Assembly (NCBI GenBank): GCA_964583615.1
Contig: CAZOWM010000012.1
Coordinates: 10,874-74,873 of the forward strand
From: CAZOWM01 sp964583615
GTDB lineage: Bacteria > Spirochaetota > B62-G9 > DRHN01
Reading direction: 5' to 3'
Length of the DNA: 64,000 nucleotides
The position numbers and the translations under genes were made by a program. Shown one piece after another: positions 16,728-24,438 of the stretch. Positions within the stretch are counted from its first letter, which is position 1. Each line of letters starts with the position of its first letter. The notes under the pieces were generated by a model that made no database searches, had not been told where the DNA came from, and saw only the letters and a list, made by a program, of their open reading frames with translations.

Positions 16728-16951
16728 GGAGCCGGCAATAAGGTCCTCCTGTCTTTCCGGTGTATTTTCTGTTTCCCTGCTCCATCGCTCTTTCTGAAAT
16801 ATGTCCGGTGCTGTGAGATGCTCTCGAAAAGAGGTGAGGGAAATACCTGCCCCGCGTTTCAGACTAGTGGGGGAACACCAGTCAAAGGAAAGGTTGAGAT
16901 ATCATTCAATCTTAATGGAAATATTATAATACAAAAATTATACTATCACTA
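16728..16951. other. Intergenic region with several possible RNA hairpins, no gene recognised
   Basis: No convincing protein is coded here. Short self-complementary stretches follow one another: CTCT/AGAG near 16823, AGGT/ACCT around 16837-16853, and GACTAGTG/CACCAGTC around 16863-16884. I tested by eye for known riboswitch cores (cobalamin, TPP, SAM) and found no convincing match. On the minus strand a TTGACA (16958-16963) with TATAAT 15 bp on would transcribe leftward into this region, so a small RNA is possible. Confidence 0.3.
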
Positions 16952-16984
16952 TGAAACTGTCAAGTGGAAGAATTGACAGTTTCA
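16952..16984. promoter_or_regulatory. Large palindromic operator at the nicotinamidase promoter
   Basis: Twelve-base perfect inverted repeats, TGAAACTGTCAA and TTGACAGTTTCA, are separated by 9 bases. The right arm contains the TTGACA -35 box of the pncA promoter; the left arm, read on the other strand, contains TTGACA of a possible leftward promoter. The position suggests a repressor site controlling both directions. I do not recognise the consensus. Confidence 0.6.
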
Positions 16985-17001
16985 CATGGGTGCTGTAGAG
17001 T
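16973..17001 (+). promoter_or_regulatory. Promoter of pncA
   Basis: TTGACA and TAGAGT are separated by 17 bp. Transcription would begin near 17008, just before the start codon at 17018, which argues against the longer reading frame beginning at 16964. Confidence 0.65.
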
Positions 17002-17017
17002 TTATGAGAGAGGAGAG

Positions 17018-17662
17018 ATGCACATGCCTTTCAATTTGTGGCATGCGGTTTTGGTTGTCATCGATGTTCAGAATGATTTCTGCCCTGGAGGATCGCTTGC
17101 GGTGAAGGATGGCGACGCCATTATTCTGCTGATAAACAGACTGATGCCTCTCTTTCCCCTAGTCGTAGCAACCCAGGACTGGCATCCTTCGGATCATGTG
17201 TCGTTCGCCTCGAACCACTCACGAGGAAAAACGTTCGATACCATACAGGTCGGAGGGATTTCTCAGGAGCTCTGGCCCGACCACTGTGTGCAGGGTACCC
17301 GGGGAGCGGATTTTCATCCTTCACTCGAAAATATTCATTTCAAGTTGATTCTCCGCAAGGGGACAACGCCTACTCTGGATTCCTACTCTGCATTCTTCGA
17401 AAACGATAAAAAAACCCTTACCGGGCTCTCCTCATTTCTTCAAGGAATAGGGGTGGAGGATGTGTACCTCTGCGGTCTCGCCACCGATGTCTGCGTTTTT
17501 CATTCTGCGATGGACGCTATTCGTCTCGGATTTCATACGTTTCTCATCAAGGATGCAGCGCGGGGTGTGGATGTTCCGGAGGGAAGCCTTTCGAAGGCCA
17601 TGAAGGATATGAAGGCTTCGGGTGTGTGCATCATCGAATCCGATATGATTTTTCAGTCATGA
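17018..17662 (+). CDS. pncA: Nicotinamidase (isochorismatase family)
   Basis: A 214-residue hydrolase converting nicotinamide to nicotinate for NAD salvage. The catalytic triad is visible: Asp in VIDVQNDFCPGGSL, Lys in LRKGTTP, Cys in LATDVCV. The metal site is in QDWHPSDHVSFAS, and the end matches the family (DAARGVD). The start at 17018 is supported by GAGAGGAGAG upstream and by the promoter position; MPF at 17024 is an alternative. It is followed 25 bases later by an MFS transporter gene, probably in the same transcript. Confidence 0.9.
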   Translation: MHMPFNLWHAVLVVIDVQNDFCPGGSLAVKDGDAIILLINRLMPLFPLVVATQDWHPSDHVSFASNHSRGKTFDTIQVGGISQELWPDHCVQGTRGADFHPSLENIHFKLILRKGTTPTLDSYSAFFENDKKTLTGLSSFLQGIGVEDVYLCGLATDVCVFHSAMDAIRLGFHTFLIKDAARGVDVPEGSLSKAMKDMKASGVCIIESDMIFQS

Positions 17663-17687
17663 ACTATTCCATGCGCGCGCGGAATAC

Positions 17688-18908
17688 ATGAAACGTGTGA
17701 GAACAGAAGCGAGATTCAGAGAGAAAAGAAAAGATACGGGAATGTTTCAGATATTCGTCGTATCCGCAGCAGGATTTCTCACCATTTCCTCTGTTTCTCT
17801 CCTCCATGTAAATCAGTATGAGTTCATTGTTCTCCGTTTTTCAAACCTCTCCATGCTCTCTGTATCTCTCTTTGATTCGGTTCTCTACGCAGCCTATCTA
17901 ATAAACGGATTTCTCACAGGGGTGCTGTCGAACAGGTATGGGAAACGGAGATGTTTTACCCTGGTGGGAAGCGGAGGATCGATTCTGTTTTTTTTTCTCA
18001 TGACAAGAGCCGGGCGTTATCCGCTGCTTCTCCTATTTCGTTTTTTTCAGGGGGCGCTCAGTGTCATGGTGTGGCAGACCCTCATGACACTTGTCCTTGA
18101 TAATGCAACGGATAAAAACCGCGGAAAATGTATGGGAATATTTGGGAGTTTTCTTGCGCTTTCAATGGGGATGGGTCCAGCTGTCGGCGGCTCCCTGGCA
18201 CGAATGGGTTTGTTTACCCCGTATTACGCCGCAATGCTCGAGAACGCGCTCGTGTTTGTTTTGGTTTTCCTGTTTATCAGCGAGCCTGCTCACATACGAG
18301 GGACCCCGACACTGGGTGAAACCCTGCAGATCATTCGGAAACGACCTGAGCTGTCTGTTCCTGCGCTGTTCAATTTCGTCGACAGGTTGCACATCGGGTT
18401 CATCATCTTCAGCCTCCCAATGTATATACAGTATGTTCTCGGGCTCGGTCCCGAATCCCGCGGGTTGATACTGGGCATACATGCATTGCCCTTCATCCTG
18501 TTGCAGTATCCTGCGGGGAGGCTGTCGGATATCCACGGGCGTTATCTTTTGCTGATATCCGGGTCTGCAGGATATGGACTGTTGCTGATGTGCTCAGGAT
18601 ACATCGGTGAAATTGGTTTGTTGAGCCTTGCCGCTTCATTTTTTGTCCTTGGAATTTTTTCCGGAATTACAGCCCCTGCGAATGCAGCACTGGTAGGTGA
18701 TATGGCGTTTCGGGATGAGAATGCGATGGCAGTCGGATTTTTTCACCTTGCAGGAAACATGGGGATTTTACTCGGCCCGCTGGTCGCGGGGTTTGTCATT
18801 GACCTCTCTCGCTTTCAGATAGCGTTTGTTCTTGCGGGGCTTATCGAGCTTGTCGCTCTTGGGATATGCGTGTTTCTCATGCGGCGATTTTTGCTTTTAA
18901 AGAGATAA
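17688..18908 (+). CDS. Major facilitator superfamily transporter
   Basis: A 406-residue, 12-helix MFS protein. The loop 2-3 motif appears as GVLSNRYGKRR and its repeat in the second half as GRLSDIHGRY. It is 25 bases downstream of pncA. A role in moving a nicotinamide-related compound is possible from the pairing only; the family also includes drug exporters. The start is uncertain: ATG 17688 has no clear ribosome site, and codon 19 (MFQIFVV, 17742) is an alternative that still leaves 12 helices. Confidence 0.8.
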   Translation: MKRVRTEARFREKRKDTGMFQIFVVSAAGFLTISSVSLLHVNQYEFIVLRFSNLSMLSVSLFDSVLYAAYLINGFLTGVLSNRYGKRRCFTLVGSGGSILFFFLMTRAGRYPLLLLFRFFQGALSVMVWQTLMTLVLDNATDKNRGKCMGIFGSFLALSMGMGPAVGGSLARMGLFTPYYAAMLENALVFVLVFLFISEPAHIRGTPTLGETLQIIRKRPELSVPALFNFVDRLHIGFIIFSLPMYIQYVLGLGPESRGLILGIHALPFILLQYPAGRLSDIHGRYLLLISGSAGYGLLLMCSGYIGEIGLLSLAASFFVLGIFSGITAPANAALVGDMAFRDENAMAVGFFHLAGNMGILLGPLVAGFVIDLSRFQIAFVLAGLIELVALGICVFLMRRFLLLKR

Positions 18909-18978
18909 AAAGAGGGCCTCTTACACCGCATTGCGTGGCGGAGAAAGGAGCGGAAAGAATGCGGAAAGAAGGATTTTG

Positions 18979-19006
18979 TTGACACCAGTGAGAAAACATA
19001 TATACT
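18979..19006 (+). promoter_or_regulatory. Promoter before the ribonucleotide reductase remnant
   Basis: TTGACA and TATACT are separated by 16 bp, with the start codon of the remnant about 20 bases downstream of the -10. The promoter looks intact although the gene is not. Confidence 0.6.
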
Positions 19007-19026
19007 TGTCGAAAACCGAAGTGCGT

Positions 19027-19278
19027 ATGTTTACGAAAATCGTCAAAAGGAACGGCACGCATGCCGCGTTCGACTCACAGAAGATTACGAATGCAATCGC
19101 AAAAGCGGGACGCGAAACATCAGAATTTGCAGATGACGTGGCGAGGCGCCTGACGATCCGTGTGCTCGCCGTTGCACATGATCTGTACACGTTATGTAAA
19201 AGGTTCATGTATTCCTCGGCCGTACAAAGCGGTGTACAAGGACCGAAACGAGATACACGGCTCCCGCGAAGAGAATGA
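19027..19278 (+). pseudogene. Truncated ribonucleotide reductase (ATP-cone fragment)
   Basis: The first ~50 residues (MFTKIVKRNGTHAAFDSQ, then KITNAIAKAG) are the start of an ATP-cone, the allosteric domain at the front of class III (NrdD) or class II ribonucleotide reductases. The similarity stops about halfway through the cone; the frame continues to 19278 with unrelated residues that run antisense into the end of the znuB gene. NrdR also has an ATP-cone, but preceded by a zinc ribbon that is absent here. I read it as a remnant left by a deletion. Confidence 0.6.
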
Positions 19279-20056
19279 TATTTGACCCCGTGGGAAAATC
19301 ATAGATATAACTCAGTCCGATGCCCACCGCAACAAAGAGCATGCAGATAAGGCTCGAAAATATCATCATCTTCCACAGGTACTTTGAGAAAAGCCCTGCA
19401 ACGGCGGACGGCAGCGTAAGCAGGGCGATCACCAGCACGATTCCCACGACCGTGACCATTAGCACCACTGTGATCGCTGTCAGACAGATAAGAAGCAGAT
19501 AGAAGAAACCGACGCGTATGCCTCTGAGGCGGGCGAATTCCTCGTCGAAGCAGACCGCGAGAAATTTGTTGTAGAACAGTGCTCCAATTGCGATGATTAC
19601 GGAGTCGAGGAGAGCAATTTGAAAGAGCTCGGTTTTCGATATCATCAGAATGTTTCCGAAGAGATAGCTCATCGGTTCGACGTATCCCGGTGTTTTCGTG
19701 AGAAAAAGCAGTCCGGCCGCCATTCCGATTGCCCATATTGCGCCGATTACCGTGTCCTCACGCTGCCGGGCGTAGAGGCTTACCAAACCGATGATAAGAC
19801 CTGAGGCAACAGCCGAGACAAGCGCGCCGAGCAGAGGAGTAAACCATATGATACCGACCTTCATCTGAAGGTAGAGCCCCGCTCCAATTCCACCCAGTGC
19901 GGAGTGCGCGATCGCACCCGCAATGTAGCTTATGCGGCGTGTCACGACATAGGTCCCGACAATCCCGAAGGAAACACTCCCGAGAATTCCTGCAATGAGC
20001 GCATACCGAAGGAACGCGATGTCTGGGTTTTTCAGTGCAGCGAGGAATTCAGCCAT
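19205..20056 (-). CDS. znuB: Zinc/manganese ABC transporter permease
   Basis: A 283-residue ABC-3 family permease with about eight to nine hydrophobic helices; characteristic stretches are ARQREDTVIGAIWAIGMA and VVGIVLVIALLTLPSA. It forms the membrane channel for the ZnuC ATPase and the ZnuA binding lipoprotein. I placed the start at 20056 (MAEFLAAL), overlapping the znuC stop by 8 bases; the longer frame to 20149 would overlap znuC by 101 bases. Zinc rather than manganese is favoured by the histidine-rich loop of the binding protein. Confidence 0.88.
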   Translation of the reverse strand: MAEFLAALKNPDIAFLRYALIAGILGSVSFGIVGTYVVTRRISYIAGAIAHSALGGIGAGLYLQMKVGIIWFTPLLGALVSAVASGLIIGLVSLYARQREDTVIGAIWAIGMAAGLLFLTKTPGYVEPMSYLFGNILMISKTELFQIALLDSVIIAIGALFYNKFLAVCFDEEFARLRGIRVGFFYLLLICLTAITVVLMVTVVGIVLVIALLTLPSAVAGLFSKYLWKMMIFSSLICMLFVAVGIGLSYIYDFPTGSNIILFAGAVYLVSVLVHRFVRPRNT

Positions 20057-20804
20057 CTTGCCCGTCCTCACATCCAGAAATAGAGTCATGCCTGACCATG
20101 GAGATGTCCTGCCCGTATAGCTCCCGGATGAGCGTGCCGTTGAGCTCACTCGTTGGGTGCACCTTTACGCGCCTGTTCACGCAGATGACGTGTTTCACGA
20201 TGCACGAAACGAACCCGAGATCGTGGGTAACCATGAGAATGGTCATCCGCGTATTGAGCTTCTTGAGTATGTCGATGAGCCTGTTCTCAAGCCCCATGTC
20301 GACGTTTGCCGTGGGTTCGTCGAGGAGGAGGATCTCAGGGTTACTCACGAGAGCGCGTGCGAGAAGCACACGCTGCCTCTGACCGCCTGAAAGGGTCGCA
20401 AAGCTCTGCTTACGCATCGCTTCCATTTCAACATCTTCAAGGGACTCAATCACAGCCTGTTTGTCCGCACCGGAATAGATCCCGCTCCTTCTTTTTAGAC
20501 GGCCCATGAGCACGACATCCATTACGCTCACCGGAAACTGAGGATCGTACATCGTGTGCTGCGGCATGTAGCCGATTCGGTTTCGTGATTTTTCCGGAGA
20601 CGTCCCCAATAGCTTCACCCTCCCGGACTTTGGTTTGAGGAGACCGGCCATGAGCTTGAGAAGTGTTGTTTTTCCCCCTCCGTTCGGCCCCACCATGGAG
20701 AGAAAGTCCCCTCTTTGTATGGAGAGGTTCACTTTCTCGAGCACAGGGAGGCGGTCATAGGAAAAGTCCACGTTCTCGAGGGTGATAACTGAAGAATTTT
20801 CCAT
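20049..20804 (-). CDS. znuC: Zinc/manganese ABC transporter ATPase
   Basis: A 251-residue ABC ATPase with Walker A GPNGGGKTT, signature LSGGQRQR, Walker B ILLLDEPTANVD and the switch histidine in MVTHDLG. It belongs to the metal-uptake subgroup and powers import through ZnuB. The ATG at 20804 (MENSSVITLENV) has GAGGAGG 7 bases upstream and is preferred over the frame's earlier start at 20870, which would overlap znuA. Confidence 0.9.
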   Translation of the reverse strand: MENSSVITLENVDFSYDRLPVLEKVNLSIQRGDFLSMVGPNGGGKTTLLKLMAGLLKPKSGRVKLLGTSPEKSRNRIGYMPQHTMYDPQFPVSVMDVVLMGRLKRRSGIYSGADKQAVIESLEDVEMEAMRKQSFATLSGGQRQRVLLARALVSNPEILLLDEPTANVDMGLENRLIDILKKLNTRMTILMVTHDLGFVSCIVKHVICVNRRVKVHPTSELNGTLIRELYGQDISMVRHDSISGCEDGQDG

Positions 20805-20866
20805 TTGCTGATTCCTCCTCACGCGTGTCGAGTCGCAGGTTTTCCCGGCTTTACGCCTCATTGGTA

Positions 20867-21805
20867 TCACTTAAGCGCGGCCTCGACCTTTTCGGCTATG
20901 GTTTCGAGATTCTGCAGTACGTCCTTTTCCAACGGGTTTATAGAGATCACGGCACCCCCGACAGCGTCCGCAATTGTTTGCGCGCTTTTTTTATCAAACT
21001 GCGGGGATATGAAAATGATTTCTACATTTTTTTCCCGCGCATGTTCGATGAGTAACTCGATCTGCCTGGGTGTGGGGCTCTTTCCTTCGATTTCGATAGG
21101 CACCTGGACAAGACCGTATGTGTCTGCGAAGTAGCCGAATGCCGGATGAAACACGATAAACGATTTTCCCCTGTACGGCTCAAAGAGTTTTTTCAGCCGC
21201 ATGTGCACTCTCTCGAGGTCGTCCGCGAACGTGTCGAAATTTTTTTTGTATGCGGCTGCGTGTGCGGGGTCTGCAGCGGAAAGTCCTTTGCTGATATTTC
21301 CGGCCTGTATGAGTATTTCTCTGTAGGAGAGCCATATGTGCGGGTCCGGAATTCCCGCCTCATGCCCGTGTGCGTCCGTTTCATCTCTATGGGAGAGGGG
21401 CGCATCGAGCGGACGCCGATAGATTCCCTTATCGGTTTTCACATACAGAAAATCCGGATTTGCGCCCTTCACCTTTTTCAGAATTCGCTCCTCAAAAGGA
21501 AAACCGATCCCGAAATAGACATCAGCCTCGCCGAGCGCAACCATCTGACGGGGCGTTGGCTCGAAAATGTGAGGATTACTTCCAGGTTTTACCAAAACCT
21601 CGACATGCACATGGTCGCCGCCGATCCGCTCAACAAAGGAGGCTTGCGGAAGGATGCTGACGAATGTGCGCACACCGATTTCTGATTCGCCGGATTCAGA
21701 AAGTTCTGCACCCGGTTGTTCGTCCCTTTGCAGGCCGCTTCCTGTCAGTACGCACGCACTCAAAAAAACAGGAAATAGAATGAAAAACCCCTTTCGTGTG
21801 TTCAT
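20867..21805 (-). CDS. znuA: Zinc-binding lipoprotein of the ABC transporter
   Basis: A 312-residue cluster A-I substrate-binding protein. A lipobox FLSAC follows the signal segment, so it is lipid-anchored on the outside of the inner membrane. Metal ligands expected of the family are seen: NPHIFEP, a His-rich loop SHRDETDAHGHEAG then PDPHIWLS, FHPAFGYF, and a late Asp (SPQFDKKSA). The His-rich loop is typical of zinc proteins. The start at 21805 has GAGAGGAGAG upstream. It follows the small regulator gene by 16 bases. Confidence 0.9.
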   Translation of the reverse strand: MNTRKGFFILFPVFLSACVLTGSGLQRDEQPGAELSESGESEIGVRTFVSILPQASFVERIGGDHVHVEVLVKPGSNPHIFEPTPRQMVALGEADVYFGIGFPFEERILKKVKGANPDFLYVKTDKGIYRRPLDAPLSHRDETDAHGHEAGIPDPHIWLSYREILIQAGNISKGLSAADPAHAAAYKKNFDTFADDLERVHMRLKKLFEPYRGKSFIVFHPAFGYFADTYGLVQVPIEIEGKSPTPRQIELLIEHAREKNVEIIFISPQFDKKSAQTIADAVGGAVISINPLEKDVLQNLETIAEKVEAALK

Positions 21806-21821
21806 TGAGCGCTCTCCTCTC

Positions 21822-22082
21822 TTATTCTGCGTCACACACCAAGTGAAATGCGTGACAGACGGTGCACTCCTCCACAGAATGATGCTTTGAAAACTCTCTC
21901 CAGTGGTTTACCTGATCCTGAGTGAGTATCCCTGTTCCTCTGCACAGGGGGCACGTGCTCTTTAATGCAGCCGATATCGCGTTTCGAATGAAAGCGGAAC
22001 GGTTATCGATCCCTTTCATCGCCTGCGCCAGTGCCTCATCGACCTTGAATGTGATGATTTCCTCTTTCTTTTTCCCCGCCAT
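21822..22082 (-). CDS. Small ribbon-helix-helix protein with Cys/His-rich tail, likely metal-responsive repressor
   Basis: An 86-residue protein. Residues ~8-42 look like a ribbon-helix-helix DNA-binding unit (IITFKVDEALAQAM, then SAFIRNAI). The second half holds possible metal ligands: C44 and C47 (CPLC), H60, H67, H68, C73 and C76 (CTVC), H77, H80 and C83. It leads the znuABC operon, and a perfect palindrome lies in its own promoter, so it probably senses zinc and represses uptake. It is neither Zur (Fur family) nor a full NikR, and it lacks the NikR ACT domain. The regulatory role is inference. GGAG lies 7 bases before the ATG. Confidence 0.7.
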   Translation of the reverse strand: MAGKKKEEIITFKVDEALAQAMKGIDNRSAFIRNAISAALKSTCPLCRGTGILTQDQVNHWREFSKHHSVEECTVCHAFHLVCDAE

Positions 22083-22133
22083 TGGGAGACTCCGTATGTG
22101 AGATTTATTGCTTCATACTTCGCATTCACAAGC

Positions 22134-22162
22134 AAAGTAATACCTCGTATTACTGATGTCAA
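22134..22162 (-). promoter_or_regulatory. Promoter of the zinc uptake operon with central palindrome
   Basis: On the minus strand TTGACA and TACTTT are 17 bp apart. The spacer carries the perfect inverted repeat GTAATAC-N3-GTATTAC (22137-22153), the ideal place for a repressor to block RNA polymerase. The operon start codon is about 50 bases downstream. Confidence 0.65.
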
Positions 22163-22291
22163 TGATATTTTTTCTTTATCGTACGCTGAAATTCCGGGAA
22201 CAGTAGTCTTTTTCGTTTCTTTTCGTCGATTTTTATTCTAAATTTGCACTACAGTGCATTAAGGTTTTTGAAGCCTTTGAAGAGACGAGCA

Positions 22292-23332
22292 ATGGAACTT
22301 CTGCGCGAGTGCCTGGAAAAGCTATCTGCGGTTCCCTCTGTGAGCGGATTCGAAGACCGTTTTTCCGATCTCATCAGGTCGCTTATCAGTGAAAACGTGG
22401 ATCGTGTTGAAGGGGATGCGTTGGGAAACGTCATCGCATTCAAGAAGGGAAAAGGAAAGAATAAACTGAAACTCCTCTTCGAAGCGCATCTCGATCAGAT
22501 CGGACTCATGATCACAGGAATTGAGAAAAACGGCATTCTTCGGTTTACTGGAATCGGAGGTGTGAATCCTCTCACGTTGTACGGAAAAAGGGTTCGGATC
22601 CTCTCGCCTGAAAAACTGTACGGGATCATCGGGATGACTCCGCCTCATCTCCTGAAAGCAGAGGATGAGGAGAGCATCTTTCCCATCGAGAAGCTCCACA
22701 TAGACGCCGGATTTGGTTCTCAACAGGAGGCGGGTAATCATGTAGACATCGGTGATGTTGCGGTGGTCGATTACCGCTCAGAAATGCTTACCGGAGGGCA
22801 TTTCTGCACCTCTGGCCTCGACAACAAGGCAGGAGTGCTCACACTGATTTCCGCGATTCGCGCACTCGGGCACGTGAATCTCTACCACGATGCATATTTT
22901 CTTTTCGCGGTCCAGGAAGAGGTCGGTCTGCGTGGCGCAAAGGTGGCCGGGTTTACCCTTTCCCCGCACGCTGCTGTCGTGTGCGACGTGACATTTGCGG
23001 ATCCGATCGGTGACGGTATGGAGGTGAAAACCGGAAAGGGTCCGGTCGTGGGAAAGGGGCCGAATTACTCTCCACGGCTTGTACGCACAATATGTGAATT
23101 GGCAGAGCGTGAGGATATTCCCGTACAGGAGGACATAGAGACCAGACCAGGCGGAACCGACGCGTTCGTACTGCAGGTCACGAAGAGGGGTGTATACTCT
23201 GCGGGACTGTTTGTTCCACTGCGCTATATGCATTCACAGGTTGAAATGATCAATCTCAAGGACGCATACAGGGCTTCCAAGTTGATGATCTGCCTGGCGC
23301 TCCAAGAAAACCTGCTGTCAGCAGGTGACTGA
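22292..23332 (+). CDS. M42 family metallopeptidase (aminopeptidase), paralogue 1
   Basis: A 346-residue M42 (FrvX/glutamyl aminopeptidase) protein. Metal and catalytic residues are in place: His in EAHLDQIGL, bridging Asp in GLDNKAG, EE in QEEVGLRGA, Asp in CDVTFAD and the final His in RYMHSQVE. These enzymes form large dodecameric cages that trim peptides in the cytosol. The start at 22292 (MELLREC) is favoured over 22244. It is the first of three tandem family members. Confidence 0.88.
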   Translation: MELLRECLEKLSAVPSVSGFEDRFSDLIRSLISENVDRVEGDALGNVIAFKKGKGKNKLKLLFEAHLDQIGLMITGIEKNGILRFTGIGGVNPLTLYGKRVRILSPEKLYGIIGMTPPHLLKAEDEESIFPIEKLHIDAGFGSQQEAGNHVDIGDVAVVDYRSEMLTGGHFCTSGLDNKAGVLTLISAIRALGHVNLYHDAYFLFAVQEEVGLRGAKVAGFTLSPHAAVVCDVTFADPIGDGMEVKTGKGPVVGKGPNYSPRLVRTICELAEREDIPVQEDIETRPGGTDAFVLQVTKRGVYSAGLFVPLRYMHSQVEMINLKDAYRASKLMICLALQENLLSAGD

Positions 23333-23368
23333 AAGAATGAGAGAATCCGTGAGCGGAAGGAGGGAAAG

Positions 23369-24397
23369 GTGCTGCTTGAGGACTACTGCAACATCTACGC
23401 TGGTGCAGGAGACGAGCACCTTATGCGGGATGCCGTTCGGAGGGATGTTGAACACTGCGCCGATGAAATGTCCGTGAATCCTCTGGGGAATTTAACCGTA
23501 ACAAGAAAGGGGAAAACCGGAGCCGGGGCTGTCCTTTTGTCCGCGCATATGGATGAAGTTGCGTTTATCCTCCGTTCGATTGAAAAAAACGGGTTGCTGA
23601 AGTTTTCCACAGCAGGCGGTTTTGTTCCGAAAGTTCTTCCCGGGAATGCGGTGGCCATCGGGAAAAAAAGGGTACCGGGTGTGATTGCATGCAAATCCTA
23701 TCACCTCATGACCTCGGAGGAGAAAAAAAAGGCCCCATTAGTGAAGGAACTCTTCATAGATATAGGAGCGAGTACAAAGGACGAAGTGAAAGAGCTGAAA
23801 CCCGGGGACTATGTGTATTTTACCTCCGCGTTTTTCATTCAGAACGGAAAATATTTCGGAAAGGCGTTTGACGACCGCGCGGGATGTGCTGCGCTCACCG
23901 AAACACTCAATGAGTACAGGAGTTCGCCTCCTGCGGTCACCATACATGCCGTGTACACGGCGCAGGAGGAGGTGGGGTTGAGAGGCGCTGCAACAGCTGC
24001 ATTCGGGTATCGGAACGTACTCTTCAACTTGAACCTTGAGGGTACCACCTGTGCAGACAGGGAGCTGGAACAGACATATTCTCCGTCAACAGAGATGGGG
24101 CGTGGGCCTGCTGTTACATTCATGGACAAAACGACCATAACCCAGCGCGCGCTCCTTGATTTTGTTATTTCCGTCGCAGAGCAGTACTCCATCCCTTTTC
24201 AGCTGAAGCAGACAGTGAGCGGAGGAACTGATGCGGGAATGATCCATCTCACCGAGGGGGGAATTCCGTCGGTCACTATTTCGCTCCCGGTTCGATACAT
24301 TCACGGTCCGTGGAATATTGTCAGCGAAGATGACTTTACACACTATTGCGAGCTCGCAAAGGCAATGATTAGAGAAGCGGCTCGTTTTCGTCCTTGA
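23369..24397 (+). CDS. M42 family metallopeptidase, paralogue 2
   Basis: A 342-residue M42 protein starting at GTG with AGGAGGGAAAG upstream. Motifs are SAHMDEVAF, FDDRAGCAAL, QEEVGLRGA and RYIHGPWN. At the position where paralogues 1 and 3 have CDVTF/VDVTV with an Asp ligand, this one reads NLEGTTCAD, so a Glu takes that ligand position, a known variation in the family that may alter metal choice. It starts 36 bases after paralogue 1. Confidence 0.88.
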   Translation: MLLEDYCNIYAGAGDEHLMRDAVRRDVEHCADEMSVNPLGNLTVTRKGKTGAGAVLLSAHMDEVAFILRSIEKNGLLKFSTAGGFVPKVLPGNAVAIGKKRVPGVIACKSYHLMTSEEKKKAPLVKELFIDIGASTKDEVKELKPGDYVYFTSAFFIQNGKYFGKAFDDRAGCAALTETLNEYRSSPPAVTIHAVYTAQEEVGLRGAATAAFGYRNVLFNLNLEGTTCADRELEQTYSPSTEMGRGPAVTFMDKTTITQRALLDFVISVAEQYSIPFQLKQTVSGGTDAGMIHLTEGGIPSVTISLPVRYIHGPWNIVSEDDFTHYCELAKAMIREAARFRP

Positions 24398-24438
24398 GTT
24401 TTCTTGTGTGAGCTTTCAGAACGAGGAGTCAAAGTCGT

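Noticed and set aside
16795..16930. SAM, cobalamin or TPP riboswitch before pncA
   Set aside because: Short stretches such as AGAGGTGAGGG look similar to parts of known cores, but the order and spacing of conserved blocks do not match any class.
16819..16972. A 50-codon frame in the intergenic region before pncA
   Set aside because: There is no ribosome site, no similarity, and its end runs through the operator palindrome.
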